Positions 55,048-64,000 of a stretch of DNA of 64,000 bases are shown piece by piece (position 1 is the first letter of the stretch; every line of letters starts with the position of its first letter). A program made the position numbers and the translations under genes. The stretch is taken from positions 62,001 to 126,000 of the IMG/VR virus record IMGVR_UViG_3300035181_001045; one strand, written 5' to 3'. The notes below the pieces were generated by a model that saw nothing but the letters and a program-made list of their open reading frames with translations, had not been told where the DNA came from and did no database searches. This stretch comes from a virus.

Positions 55048-57036
55048 ATGGATTTCGACGAGATGATGGACCAGGCGAAGGACCTCGCGGCCGGCGCTCT
55101 GGAGAAGAAGATCAACCAGGCCCGGCTCGACTACTTCAACGGAACCCCCACGGTCCTCGACGCCGTCTTCGATGGCTGGATCGCCGAGCTTCGGGAGATC
55201 AAGCCCGATAGCACAGCGATCACGGCCATCGGAGCCCCCGTGCCGGTCGTCTCGGAGTGGAAGAAGGCTTCCCACGGGTACGTGATGGGCAGCCTCGACA
55301 AGGTGAACACGCCGGTCGAGATGAGGCTCTGGGCAGCCACCACGGCGGGCAAGAGCGAGGTCCTGTTCATCACGGAGAAGCTGGACGGGATCAGCATCGA
55401 CCTCAAGTACGAGGACGGGAAGCTGATCCAGGCGATCACCCGTGGGGATGGAATCGAGGGCGAGGACATTACATCCAACGTCCAGCGTATGAAGGGCGTC
55501 TCGAAGTCGGCCGTGTATCGCTCCATCACCCTGGGGAGCGAGCATCCCTTCACGGGAGCGATTCGGGCGGAGATCGTCCTCCTGAAGAGCGACCTCAAGA
55601 AGCACTTCCCCTCCTACGCCAACCCCAGGAACGCAGCCTCGGGGATCTCGAAACGGTTCGATGGGACCGGCTCCGAGCACCTCTCGGTCATGGCCTACGA
55701 GATCGTCGAAGGCAACGTCCAGCCCGTGACCGAAGACGAGCAGTTCAAGATGCTCCGGATGATGGGGTTCGTGACGCCTCCCTACAACACCTACGCCCCC
55801 GGGTCTGACGCGCGGGGCCCGGTCGAGTACTGGAAGGTCTACCAGGAGACGGAGCGGGCTCGTCTCGATTACGAGATCGACGGGCTCGTGATCCGCATCA
55901 ACAACCTCGCCAAGCAACACGAGCTGGGGGAGAAGGACGGCCGTCCCAAGGGTGCTGTCGCCTTCAAGTTCGAGGCGGAGGGGAAGCTCACGACGATCAC
56001 CAAGATCGAGTGGCAGGTTGGGGGGACGGGTCGAGTGACGCCCGTGGCCATCTTCCTTCCCGTCCACGTCATGGGCGCGACGATCACCAACGCGAGCGTC
56101 TACAACCTCAAGTACATCCGAGACCTGGGGATCGGCGTCGGGGCCGAGGTCATGATCGTCAGGGCCAACGACGTCATCCCGCGGGTCGCTGCGGTTCACC
56201 AGAAGCCCGAGAAGGTCGAGGAGGGTCCGCTCAAGTGTCCTGTGTGCGGGACGAGCACGGAGATGGAGGGGGAGTACCTCATCTGTCCGAACACCCTCGA
56301 ATGCTCCGCTCAGTCGGCGGGCCGGATCAAGCGCTACGTCCAGGTCCTCGACATCAAGGAATGGGGTGACGGCCTCATCGAGAAGCTCGTGGATGGGGGT
56401 CACGTCAAGACGGTCATGGACCTCTACAAGCTCACGGTCGAGCAGCTCTCCAGCATCGATCGCATGGGGGACAAGAGCGCGGCCAAGGTCCACAAGCTCC
56501 TCTGGGCCAAGAACCCGATCCCCCTGGAGGAGTTCTTGGGGGCCATGTCGATCTCGGGCTGCGGGTCTTCGACCTTCCTCCTGTTGATGGACGCGGGCTA
56601 CGACACGATGGCTGCGATTCAGGCGGGGAGCTTGGAGACGTCGAAGGCCATCGCGGGGAACCGTACGGGCCCCTTCCACTCCATCGCGGGCATCGGTCCG
56701 GTGAAGGCAGGCGACCTCGCCAAGTGGTTCACCAACCCCACGAACGAAGCAATGCTCCAGGAGATTCTGACCCTCGGAATCGAGATTCGGGGTCGGGTCA
56801 AGGGGACTCTCACGGGGCAGTCTTTCTGCTTCACGGGCAAGAGCACTCTTCCTCGAAAAGAGCTGGAAACCCTCGTCACCGACAACGGCGGTGTGGTAAA
56901 GTCTTCGGCTGGCAAGGGGGTCACTTACCTCGTCATCGCCGACCCGGACTCGACGAGCACCAAGGCCGTTGCAGCTCGGAAGGCGGGGGTCTCGTGCATC
57001 TCGGAAGAGGCCTTCCTCAAGATGGCTGGCCGATGA
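55048..57036 (+). CDS. ligA: NAD-dependent DNA ligase, 662 aa
   Basis: Adenylation motif TEKLDGISIDLKY (KxDG), RGDGIEGEDIT, YANPRNAASG, YEIDGLVIRINN, OB fold GGTGRVTPVAIF, Zn cluster CPVCGTST ... CPNTLEC, helix-hairpin-helix segments (SIAGIGPVKAGDLA), and a C-terminal BRCT (SFCFTGKSTLPRKELETLV). All domains of bacterial LigA are present. ATG 55048 follows gagg; ggtgtact is upstream. Confidence 0.95.
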   Translation: MDFDEMMDQAKDLAAGALEKKINQARLDYFNGTPTVLDAVFDGWIAELREIKPDSTAITAIGAPVPVVSEWKKASHGYVMGSLDKVNTPVEMRLWAATTAGKSEVLFITEKLDGISIDLKYEDGKLIQAITRGDGIEGEDITSNVQRMKGVSKSAVYRSITLGSEHPFTGAIRAEIVLLKSDLKKHFPSYANPRNAASGISKRFDGTGSEHLSVMAYEIVEGNVQPVTEDEQFKMLRMMGFVTPPYNTYAPGSDARGPVEYWKVYQETERARLDYEIDGLVIRINNLAKQHELGEKDGRPKGAVAFKFEAEGKLTTITKIEWQVGGTGRVTPVAIFLPVHVMGATITNASVYNLKYIRDLGIGVGAEVMIVRANDVIPRVAAVHQKPEKVEEGPLKCPVCGTSTEMEGEYLICPNTLECSAQSAGRIKRYVQVLDIKEWGDGLIEKLVDGGHVKTVMDLYKLTVEQLSSIDRMGDKSAAKVHKLLWAKNPIPLEEFLGAMSISGCGSSTFLLLMDAGYDTMAAIQAGSLETSKAIAGNRTGPFHSIAGIGPVKAGDLAKWFTNPTNEAMLQEILTLGIEIRGRVKGTLTGQSFCFTGKSTLPRKELETLVTDNGGVVKSSAGKGVTYLVIADPDSTSTKAVAARKAGVSCISEEAFLKMAGR

Positions 57037-57212
57037 GCGACCGCGATCTCTGGTGCCAGTTTTACGCCGCTATCATTTCGGGGTATTACGCAAGGCATTC
57101 CCACTCCCTCAAAGATGCCGCTGAGAAAGCGGATGAAGCTCTTGCTGAATTGAAGGCAAGGGACGAGAAGAAAGCCTTCGATAAACCCGAGGGCAGTTAC
57201 CGACAAGGATGA
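57033..57212 (+). CDS. Hypothetical protein, 59 aa
   Basis: MSDRDLWCQFYAAIISGYYA ... KDAAEKADEALAELKARDEK. Helical. ATG overlaps the ligA stop (ATGA). Likely a small accessory of the replication operon. Confidence 0.6.
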   Translation: MSDRDLWCQFYAAIISGYYARHSHSLKDAAEKADEALAELKARDEKKAFDKPEGSYRQG

Positions 57213-57217
57213 GCTGA

Positions 57218-59407
57218 ATGGCAACGATCAGTGGCGTGGTTCTCTCCATGCGATGCAGGGGAGAGAACGGGTTCTGGGTCTTCAAGATGGTGGTGAACGA
57301 CGCGGAGCCCAGTATCCCCGAGACCACGGCAACGGTTGCTGGTCGTCTGTTCGGTCTTGTCCAGGTGCGTCCGGGAACGACGGTCGGGTTTCAAGGTGAG
57401 TGGAAGTCTCATCAAAAGCACGGCCGTCAGTTCGTCCCTTCGGGGTGGCTCCCCTACACGAGGCAAGTCCAAGATGTGGAGAGGTTTCTCTCCGATTGCA
57501 TCGAGGGCTTTGCTGAGCCGGGCCTTGCGAAGCTCGTCTCGGATCGCTTCGGGATGGATACCTACCAGGTCCTCTCGAACGAACCGGACAGGGTTCGCCT
57601 ACTCGCGGGGGAAGACGACCCCCTACGAGAGAAGCTCGATCGCGCCCTACTCTTGTGGGCACAGTCCCGCTCGTTGAGCGGGCTCGCGGCCTTCCTCAAG
57701 GACTACGACCTCCCTTCCCAGCTCGTGGAGCAGATTTCGCGAGCCTTTGGGGTTGGGGCGCTGGAGACGATTCTACAGGATCCCTACCGCCTCCTCGAAA
57801 TCGCGGGCTTCGACTTCGCAAAAGCGGATCGTTTCGCTCTTCGGTTGGGGATCTCGATGGGGGATCCTCGCCGGGTTGAGGGGGCCATCCTGTGGGTTCT
57901 TCGCAAGGCCCTGAACCAGGGGCACCTCTTTCTTCGCCGGGGAGACATCCCCCAGAGCATTCACGAGATGCTCCAGGAAGAGCATGCTGAGCCTTTTGAG
58001 GGGCAGGACCTACCCACGACCGTGGCAGAGGGTCTCCTTCGCCTGGAGGCCCGCAAGACGGTTCGCGTTGACCCGGGCGTTGGGGTCTACCTTCCTCAGT
58101 CGTTCCTCTACGAACGGGAGGCGGCGAACAAGCTCGCTCGATTCAAGACGCCCGTCGACCTCCAGATTGATCTTGGGGGATTCCTCGAAACGTACGAGAA
58201 GAATCAGCGGATTGGGTTGTCGGAGGCGCAAAAGGCGGGCGTTTTCCAGCTCATTCAGAATCGTGTCCTGGTTCTCACGGGACTCCCTGGTACGGGCAAG
58301 ACGACGCTGGTCCGCTCGTTCGTCCACCTCTTCAAGGCGGCCGGGCTTTCCCACATGCTCATGGCCCCCACGGGGATTGCTGCGAAGCGTCTGGCAGCCG
58401 TCACGGGGACCGATGCAATGACCATTCATCGATCGCTCCGGTACGATGGGGAGGGCTGGGGGTACAACAGCTACAACAAGCTCCTCGTCGGAGCCGTGGT
58501 TGTCGACGAGATGAGCATGGTGGATCAAGAGCTGTTCTATCGGCTCCTGGATGCCCTTGACCCGAGTGCCATGCTCGTTCTTGTGGGTGACGACGCACAG
58601 CTTCCTTCGGTGGGGGCGGGCAACGTTCTACGAGAGCTTCTCTCGTGTCCGGCGATCCCTCATGTGCGGCTCACGCAGATCCATCGTCAGGCTTTGACGA
58701 GTGAGATTGTGCAGGCGGCCCACAAGGTCAACCGGGGAGAGACCCCGACCCTCAACAGCACGCCGTCTGAGTTTCAGTTCGTGAACTGCTCCGATGAGAG
58801 CACGATCGCGGACCTCATCGTGAGGATGGCAGTCAAGCTCAAGGAACGAGACGCCAATTTCCAGGTGTTGTCCCCCAAGTATGCCGGCCCTGTGGGAGTC
58901 GACAACTTGAACTCTTGCTTGAGGGAAGCCCTCAACCCGGCGGATGACAACAAGAAGGAGTACAAGCTCTTCGATACCCATTTTCGTGTTGGGGATCGTC
59001 TCATGGTCATTCGGAACAACTACGACTTGAGTGTCTACAACGGCGACATGGGCAAGCTCCATGACGTCCGTAAAGACGAGCTGGTTGTTCGGATCCATGG
59101 GGTGGGAGCTGGCAGCGTGTATATGTACGTCGACATCCCGAAGGAGAAGGCTCCTGAGATGCTCCGGCTTGCCTACGCGACCACGGTCCACAAGAGCCAG
59201 GGCTCGGAGTACGACACGGTGATTCTTCCTGTGGTGAAGAGCCAGGGGAGGATGCTGCAACGCGAGCTGTTCTACACGGCCATCACGCGAGCGAAGCGGA
59301 AGGTGTGGCTCATCGGGGAAGCCAATGCCGTTGAGCGGGCTGTGGCGAACGATCGCGTGGTCTTCCGCAACACGGTTTTCGGCAACGCCGTGGCTGAAGC
59401 TGTTTGA
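57218..59407 (+). CDS. recD2: RecD2-like 5'-3' DNA helicase, 729 aa
   Basis: N-terminal OB/HhH region (residues 1-300), then VLTGLPGTGKTTLVRSFVHL (Walker A), LLVGAVVVDEMSMVDQELFY (Walker B), VLVGDDAQLPSVGAGNVLRE, LTQIHRQ, and the C-terminal YATTVHKSQGSEYDTVIL and YTAITRAKRKVWLIG (motifs V-VI). Superfamily 1B helicase of RecD2 type used in repair and replication. Confidence 0.9.
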   Translation: MATISGVVLSMRCRGENGFWVFKMVVNDAEPSIPETTATVAGRLFGLVQVRPGTTVGFQGEWKSHQKHGRQFVPSGWLPYTRQVQDVERFLSDCIEGFAEPGLAKLVSDRFGMDTYQVLSNEPDRVRLLAGEDDPLREKLDRALLLWAQSRSLSGLAAFLKDYDLPSQLVEQISRAFGVGALETILQDPYRLLEIAGFDFAKADRFALRLGISMGDPRRVEGAILWVLRKALNQGHLFLRRGDIPQSIHEMLQEEHAEPFEGQDLPTTVAEGLLRLEARKTVRVDPGVGVYLPQSFLYEREAANKLARFKTPVDLQIDLGGFLETYEKNQRIGLSEAQKAGVFQLIQNRVLVLTGLPGTGKTTLVRSFVHLFKAAGLSHMLMAPTGIAAKRLAAVTGTDAMTIHRSLRYDGEGWGYNSYNKLLVGAVVVDEMSMVDQELFYRLLDALDPSAMLVLVGDDAQLPSVGAGNVLRELLSCPAIPHVRLTQIHRQALTSEIVQAAHKVNRGETPTLNSTPSEFQFVNCSDESTIADLIVRMAVKLKERDANFQVLSPKYAGPVGVDNLNSCLREALNPADDNKKEYKLFDTHFRVGDRLMVIRNNYDLSVYNGDMGKLHDVRKDELVVRIHGVGAGSVYMYVDIPKEKAPEMLRLAYATTVHKSQGSEYDTVILPVVKSQGRMLQRELFYTAITRAKRKVWLIGEANAVERAVANDRVVFRNTVFGNAVAEAV

Positions 59408-59432
59408 GCTTTCGTTGGTGTAGCTGTGGGCC

Positions 59433-59858
59433 ATGAACGAAACGAAGACGGAACCGGACTCGCAGAAGCAGAGAAGCCCCCTGGACAGCCTCACTCCTGA
59501 GCTGAGGGCAAAACTGACGAAGCTTCAGTCCGAAGTCTCTCTCAACAAGCTCACGACTTCCTTCTCGATCGAGGAACGCACTCAAAACGGGAAGAAGAGC
59601 ACCTTCTACTCCGCGACGGCCAGCTGGGGACACGGAGCTGAGTTGACCCAGCTCCATGACGACTCCCCTTCGGTGGGCTTCAACCTCGAAGAGGTTCGGG
59701 TGGTCCGGTGCATTCTCGCCAAGCACGTCGTGGCGGTCACCTACGACGACGCGATCAAGCGAGGGATCCTTGGTCGCAAGCAGGCAGCGGAGGCCATCCT
59801 CAACTCCTACGATGAGGCCCTCGTCAAGATCCTCACCCCCAACGAGCCCAAGGCATGA
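59433..59858 (+). CDS. Hypothetical protein, 141 aa
   Basis: MNETKTEPDSQKQRSPLDSL ... SFSIEERTQNGKKSTFYSAT ... VAVTYDDAIKRGILGRKQAA. Starts with ggtgtagc 8 nt upstream. Overlaps the next gene (ATGA). Position between helicase and coiled-coil protein suggests a DNA metabolism accessory. Confidence 0.6.
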   Translation: MNETKTEPDSQKQRSPLDSLTPELRAKLTKLQSEVSLNKLTTSFSIEERTQNGKKSTFYSATASWGHGAELTQLHDDSPSVGFNLEEVRVVRCILAKHVVAVTYDDAIKRGILGRKQAAEAILNSYDEALVKILTPNEPKA

Positions 59859-60628
59859 CACCCGAGCAAATCAAGGTCATCTACAGCACCGTCTCCAGGT
59901 TGACGATCGATCTCCACTCGGACCCTTCGTCGCTGGGGCCGAAGTACCTACAGGACGTCACGGCTACCTGCAACAACTACAAGAATGAGGTCTCGGGGAT
60001 CCTCATTCAGTTGCTGCAACAGAAGCATCTCGTCACCCGAGAGCTTCAGACACGGCTGTCTGCCTACCAGGTCTCCTTCGATGATCTTCTGGCAAACAAC
60101 CAGCATGTCAGCCGGCTCCCGAACATCGAGGATCGCAAGGCGACGGCCAACGTGATGCTTCGTGAAGATCGCCAGGCCATCGCTCGGCTCGAAGCTGAGC
60201 AGAAGGACCTGGAGTCGATGGAGAAGGTCGTCCGACATCGCCACAAGGAGCTGTCGGACACCATGGCTGCCGTCAAAGTGCAACGATCGCTTATCAGGGA
60301 TGAGCTTGATACGAAGTCCTTCTACGGGGACGAGCGGATCAACAAGCTGCCTGGGAGCGGTGGTGGATCGTCATCCCCTCTCGGGGGAGATGACGTCAAC
60401 GAAGAGGAGCTGCTTCTTCTCTTGGAGGGGGATACTGCAAAGGCTGTGGAGCCCGAAGCAGATGAGCCCGAGCCCGTGGTCGTGGTTCCTACGACGAATC
60501 GGTCTCCTGTTCTCCCCTCGGTCACGGCCACAGAGACCTCCGACGAGCAAGCCATTCAGAACTTCCTCGGAGCCTCCCCGGCAATCGTCACTGAAGACGA
60601 TTACGAGGACGTATTTTCAGGACTTTGA
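59855..60628 (+). CDS. Coiled-coil protein with acidic tail, 257 aa
   Basis: Residues 1-150 are helical with a long coiled coil (LREDRQAIARLEAEQKDLES, MEKVVRHRHKELSDTMAAVK). Then a Gly/Ser linker and a strongly acidic C-terminus ending EDDYEDVFSGL. The acidic aromatic tail is reminiscent of SSB-type interaction tails. Unknown function; likely part of the replication complex. Confidence 0.6.
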   Translation: MTPEQIKVIYSTVSRLTIDLHSDPSSLGPKYLQDVTATCNNYKNEVSGILIQLLQQKHLVTRELQTRLSAYQVSFDDLLANNQHVSRLPNIEDRKATANVMLREDRQAIARLEAEQKDLESMEKVVRHRHKELSDTMAAVKVQRSLIRDELDTKSFYGDERINKLPGSGGGSSSPLGGDDVNEEELLLLLEGDTAKAVEPEADEPEPVVVVPTTNRSPVLPSVTATETSDEQAIQNFLGASPAIVTEDDYEDVFSGL

Positions 60629-60780
60629 TACGTCAGTAGCGTACAATCGGCGACCGGCAAAAACTGAGTCTTCTCAGTCGGAGTCGGCGACATCAAGGGT
60701 TCCAACGTCGTCCTTCGCTACCCGTCGTAACCGACACATGTAGCAGTGAAGGCGATTTCACACCGAAAGAGTGCAGAGCG

Positions 60781-61671
60781 ATGAGCAACGATCCGGTTTC
60801 TTACGAGTCCTTCGACGATGACGTGGGTCTGGGCGAGGAGGACAAGAACAACTTCAAGCAGCGCGAAGAGTGGCTGAAGATGACGAAGGGTCAGGTCCTA
60901 CGGGGCTCCTTCGTGTACTTCCACGCTGCCGACATCGTCGGGGTCCAGCGGGCCAACAAGGCCGCCAAGGACAAGGGGGAGAAGAACACCCCCGACCAGA
61001 TGCGGGCGATCGGCCAGAAGATCCTGGCGGAGCGTGCCGAGAGTCTGGGCAAGAGCGTCGATCAGCTCACGCAGGTCGACAAGCTCTTCCTCGACGAGTG
61101 CAAGTTCAAGCGCATGTCGTTCCACTATCAGCAGGGCATGGGCTACGTGCTGAGCCGTCTCGGCCTCGATGGGTCGGAGGCGGATACGGTGTGGAAGCGG
61201 CTGGAGGCGCCGAAGACGGCGTACACCACCCTCCTGATTCTCTACCCGACCGATCGGAAGGGTGAGATCAACAAGCCCGCACTCGCGACCGACTGGCAGA
61301 TCATCCCCTGGCGCTTCGGCCAGAAGACCTACGAGATGATCTGGAAGCTGAACGCGGGTCTGCGCGAGAACGGCATGGGCCTTCACACCCAGGATCTCAA
61401 GCTGGAGTGCAAGGACGCGCAGTACCAGAACATCGACGTCTCGTTCGTCGGTCAGGCCATCTGGCGGAAGGTTCCCAAGTTCCAGGCTGCGGTCCTGGAC
61501 AAGGCTGTCAGCATGTACGACAAGCTGATGCCGTTCCGGGACATGACCACGGACGCGGTCCGTGCGAAGCTCGGGATGGGCGGGTCGTCGGTGTCGGACA
61601 TCGGGGCAGGGGCTCTCGGTGCGGCCAACGCCAGCGGCGGGGACTTCACCGACCTTCTGGATCAGGTCTGA
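60781..61671 (+). CDS. Putative single-stranded DNA-binding protein, 296 aa
   Basis: MSNDPVSYESFDDDVGLGEE ... CKFKRMSFHYQQGMGYVLSR ... LATDWQIIPWRFGQKTYEMI, WKLNAGLREN ... C-terminus GGDFTDLLDQV. Size, aromatic central region and acidic-hydrophobic tail resemble large-phage gp32-type SSBs; location among recombination genes agrees. Not proven by a diagnostic motif. Preceded by a 150-bp gap and followed by a terminator, so it forms its own, probably highly expressed, unit. Confidence 0.55.
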   Translation: MSNDPVSYESFDDDVGLGEEDKNNFKQREEWLKMTKGQVLRGSFVYFHAADIVGVQRANKAAKDKGEKNTPDQMRAIGQKILAERAESLGKSVDQLTQVDKLFLDECKFKRMSFHYQQGMGYVLSRLGLDGSEADTVWKRLEAPKTAYTTLLILYPTDRKGEINKPALATDWQIIPWRFGQKTYEMIWKLNAGLRENGMGLHTQDLKLECKDAQYQNIDVSFVGQAIWRKVPKFQAAVLDKAVSMYDKLMPFRDMTTDAVRAKLGMGGSSVSDIGAGALGAANASGGDFTDLLDQV

Positions 61672-61681
61672 TACCCTGGTA

Positions 61682-61720
61682 GGAGACGGGGAGGGGCTTC
61701 GGTTCCTCCCCCGTCCTCTT
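61682..61720 (+). terminator. Terminator hairpin
   Basis: gacggggagg / cctcccccgtc (one bulge) followed by ctcttt. Confidence 0.6.
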
Positions 61721-61721
61721 T

Positions 61722-62375
61722 ATGATTACCCTCGGGCTCGACCCATCCCTGACGAATCTCGGGTGGTGTGTCCACGACTCCGAGGCTGAAGGTCCCGCAC
61801 GCATTGTCGGTCGAGGTTTGATCTCGACCGTCGCGAAGGACATCTTCGTTCAACGCTACATGACGCTTCGTGAGGGCGTGGGTGATCTGCTCGACAGATA
61901 CTCCGCTATTGAAGCCGTGGGCGTGGAATCCCCTGCATTCGGAGAGCAGTGGTCTCCAGGGGCTTATGCCCTTTTCATCATGGTGAACGAGGCGATCTAC
62001 ACTCGACGCAAGGATGTGGTGTACTTCGATCCCGGCACTTTGAAAATGCTCACGAAGGTCGACCCCAAGATCAGATTGGGGAAGATGTTCAAAGCAGATA
62101 TGGTGGACGCTGCCAAAGCGGACACTGGTCTCAAAGGGCGTATCACACATGATGAAGCAGATGCCTATCATGTGGCTCGGTTTGCCGCTCGTTTCTGGCT
62201 CTTTCTCAAAGGGGCCATCCTCGAAGACAGCCTATCTCCAGCAGAATACCAAGCATTCGCCAAGATACACACCTTCACAAAAGGGGATCGGGCGGGTCAA
62301 ACGGTGATGCAGGGGGCGGCTTTCAAAGAGAATCGTCGTTTCTTCCGATTCTCTCAACTTGACACCCCCAAGTGA
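61722..62375 (+). CDS. ruvC: RuvC-like Holliday-junction resolvase, 217 aa
   Basis: LGLDPSLTNLGWCVHDSE (first catalytic Asp), AVGVESPAFGEQWSPGAYAL (Glu), and THDEADAYHVARFAARFW (C-terminal Asp pair). RNase H fold. Cleaves recombination or replication intermediates before packaging. TGA overlaps the GTG of the next gene. Confidence 0.85.
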   Translation: MITLGLDPSLTNLGWCVHDSEAEGPARIVGRGLISTVAKDIFVQRYMTLREGVGDLLDRYSAIEAVGVESPAFGEQWSPGAYALFIMVNEAIYTRRKDVVYFDPGTLKMLTKVDPKIRLGKMFKADMVDAAKADTGLKGRITHDEADAYHVARFAARFWLFLKGAILEDSLSPAEYQAFAKIHTFTKGDRAGQTVMQGAAFKENRRFFRFSQLDTPK

Positions 62376-62833
62376 AGACTTGCAAGTCTTGTGGAGAGGG
62401 GAAGCCTCTGGAGGCTTTCTACGCTCACCCTCGTACGAAATTGGGGGTTGGCGTCACCTGTAAGCAGTGCATCAGTGATAAAGGCCGTGGAACATACGAC
62501 CCTCAAAAAGGACGCGATAGTTACCAGAGGCGCCGAACAAATATTCTAGTTCGGATGAAAAACACTCGGGATGCACGGAAACACGAATACATAACTCTCC
62601 TCGGAGGGCGGTGTAGAGACTGTGGGATTGCCCCTGGTAGTGAGTGGCCTATTGACGTGTTCGATTTCCATCATCTTGGGGTAGAAGCCAAGGATATGGA
62701 GATAGGTCCCATGCTTCTGAAAAAGAACCAAGAGCAAGTTCGAGCTGAGGTTCTGAAATGTGTTTTGCTGTGCGCAACCTGTCATCGACGCAGACACGCA
62801 TGGCCAAGCTTCTCCCAACTGGAGTCTAAATGA
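62372..62833 (+). CDS. HNH endonuclease between ruvC and recA, 153 aa
   Basis: GTG start. Zinc motif MKTCKSCGEGKPLEAFYAHP ... CKQC, then CRDCGIAPGSEWPIDVFDFH (F-H-H) and LKCVLLCATCHRRRHAWPSF. More AT-rich than flanks. Same family as the HNH at 35129. GTGA and ATGA overlaps on both sides preserve the operon. Confidence 0.8.
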   Translation: MKTCKSCGEGKPLEAFYAHPRTKLGVGVTCKQCISDKGRGTYDPQKGRDSYQRRRTNILVRMKNTRDARKHEYITLLGGRCRDCGIAPGSEWPIDVFDFHHLGVEAKDMEIGPMLLKKNQEQVRAEVLKCVLLCATCHRRRHAWPSFSQLESK

Positions 62834-64000
62834 CGACTGCGACGACCACGAAAGACAAGAAGGCCAAGGCACATGTCACCAATGCATCGGCAGTGGCGAC
62901 CCTTGCCAGGGCCATGATCCTCAAGACCACCAAGCAGCGGCCGATGACGGCCCAGCAAACGACCCTACCTCACGTTCCTTCGGGCTCGGTCATTCTCGAC
63001 ACGAGCATCGGTGGTTCGCGAACGGCAGATGGGAAGGGCTTCGTTTGCCCTGGCTACCCCCGGCGTCGCATCACGGAAATCTACGGTCCTGAGTCGAGTG
63101 GCAAGACGACGGTGGCTCTCACGGCCATCGCGAACGTCCAGAAGAACGGGGGGACGGCGATGTTCCTCGACTTCGAGCACGCTCTTCACCACGGCTACGC
63201 GAAGCAGATTGGGGTTCAGTTCGAAGACCTCCTTCTCTACGCTCCCGACACGATGGAAGATGGTTTCAAGATGATTCTCGTCGGCATCATGGCCGGCGTG
63301 GATATCATCGTCGTCGACTCGGTCGCCTCGATGGTTCCTGCTCTGGAGCTGGAGAAGAAGATCGAGGACACCGCCAAGATCGGTGCTGTGGCGAAGAAGA
63401 TGAGCGAGACCCTACCCAAGCTCGTCTTGTGGCTCGCCAAGTACCCGACGAAGGGAGCAGGGGAGAGCAAGATTTCCGACCCCGAGCGTCTCGGGACGGC
63501 ACTCATCCTGCTCAACCAGGAGCGAGCCACCATCAGCACGGGTGGGGGTCACGGTGCTCCGGAAGCCAACACGGCCGGTGGAAAGGCTCTCAAGTACTTC
63601 GCCTACGTTCGGCTGCGACTCGCTCGGATTCTCTCGGAGCGTGTCGAGCGGAAGGACCCCGCCACGGGGAAGATCAAGAAGTACCCCTTCGGCAACCTCA
63701 CCTCCGTGAAGGTCATCAAGGCAAAGGCCGACGCCAAGCAGGGACACGAAGCGACGATCTTCATTCGGTACGGCTTTGGAATCGACGACCTCTACAGCAT
63801 CATCATGGCAGCCGAGGCCAACGGGATCATCAAGCGCGAGGGCTCGAAGTACACCTGTGCAGGCGAGGCCTTCATGGGGAAGGACAAGCTGCGCGCGCAC
63901 TTGATCGCCAACCCCAAGCTGGCAGCGGAGATCAAGGGGAAGGTTGTCGAGGCCATCTCTTCGGCCATCCCGACGGCGATCCCTGACGAGGAGATCTCGG
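62830..64000 (+). CDS. recA: RecA recombinase (3' end outside the window)
   Basis: 390 residues visible. RRRITEIYGPESSGKTTVAL (Walker A), GGTAMFLDFEHALHHGYAKQ (counterpart of the bacterial 'DAEHALDP.YA'), DIIVVDSVASMVPALELE (Walker B), and the L2-region ALILLNQERATISTGGG. Strand exchange and recombination-dependent replication. ATGA overlap with the HNH gene. Confidence 0.95.
   Translation, partial: MTTATTTKDKKAKAHVTNASAVATLARAMILKTTKQRPMTAQQTTLPHVPSGSVILDTSIGGSRTADGKGFVCPGYPRRRITEIYGPESSGKTTVALTAIANVQKNGGTAMFLDFEHALHHGYAKQIGVQFEDLLLYAPDTMEDGFKMILVGIMAGVDIIVVDSVASMVPALELEKKIEDTAKIGAVAKKMSETLPKLVLWLAKYPTKGAGESKISDPERLGTALILLNQERATISTGGGHGAPEANTAGGKALKYFAYVRLRLARILSERVERKDPATGKIKKYPFGNLTSVKVIKAKADAKQGHEATIFIRYGFGIDDLYSIIMAAEANGIIKREGSKYTCAGEAFMGKDKLRAHLIANPKLAAEIKGKVVEAISSAIPTAIPDEEIS

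Noticed and set aside
54859-56679. Leftward open frame (606 codons) opposite ligA
   Set aside because: Antisense shadow of the ligase.

Overview
The window is a 64 kb piece of a large, G+C-rich tailed-phage genome (jumbo-phage style). This rests on small, tightly packed genes with ATGA/GTGA overlaps; a phage-type DNA metabolism module (clamp-loader delta and delta', class II ribonucleotide reductase, NAD-dependent DNA ligase, RecD2-like helicase, RuvC-like resolvase, RecA); phage GroEL; several HNH and GIY-YIG endonucleases; lipoprotein and outer-membrane-like proteins; DNA methyltransferases; and a very large tRNA array with a tmRNA. The host is not identifiable. G+C content, lipobox proteins and a beta-barrel-like protein suggest a Gram-negative high-GC bacterium. 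A phage-plasmid cannot be excluded.

Layout. 1-7 kb: small accessory genes, several broken by small indels, starting with a partial ArdC-like anti-restriction protein. 7.4-9.1 kb: two adjacent, divergent sigma-factor-like proteins. 9.1-18.7 kb: a DNA methyltransferase, a P-loop protein, a 1330-residue methyltransferase-helicase fusion, an AT-rich membrane-protein/HNH island, and a second methyltransferase whose DPP catalytic motif is followed directly by a stop codon. 18.8-22.7 kb: leftward operons (GIY-YIG, HTH, ADP-ribosyltransferase-like protein, zincin-like peptidase) and another HNH. 22.9-25.1 kb: first tRNA block. 25.1-30.3 kb: a TROVE/vWA (Ro60-like) gene, unknown proteins, a JAB/MPN peptidase, a small ubiquitin-like candidate and an E1/ThiF-like enzyme. 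30.3-46 kb: tRNA array interleaved with small genes, tmRNA, HNH genes, an ATP-grasp gene, an AlkB-like dioxygenase and several large structured noncoding RNA candidates. 46-64 kb: GroEL, small genes, then the replication/recombination module.

The most consistent signal is a promoter module, TTGATC - 16 nt - TGTAGA/G - 6 nt - A. It recurs at about 18 sites. In front of many genes the predicted +1 base is the A of the ATG start, so those mRNAs should be leaderless; in front of several tRNA-like and noncoding RNAs it lies at or next to the RNA 5' end. The -35 box often contains the stop codon (ggTGAtc) of the gene upstream. The two sigma-like proteins are natural candidates for reading it (inference).

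RNA genes: about 40 recognisable tRNAs cover nearly every amino acid (no clear Cys). Leu and Tyr anticodons are mostly on bodies with short variable loops, while Ser tRNAs keep the long arm. At least eight tRNA-like elements keep an acceptor stem and T-arm but carry extra hairpins or a rebuilt anticodon domain. Between 42.2 and 44.4 kb lie consecutive structured RNA candidates, two closed by perfect 25-bp inverted repeats. Many small accessory genes show single-indel or short-duplication frame breaks while the large essential-looking genes are intact, which points to decay, variation, or consensus errors that raw reads could settle.
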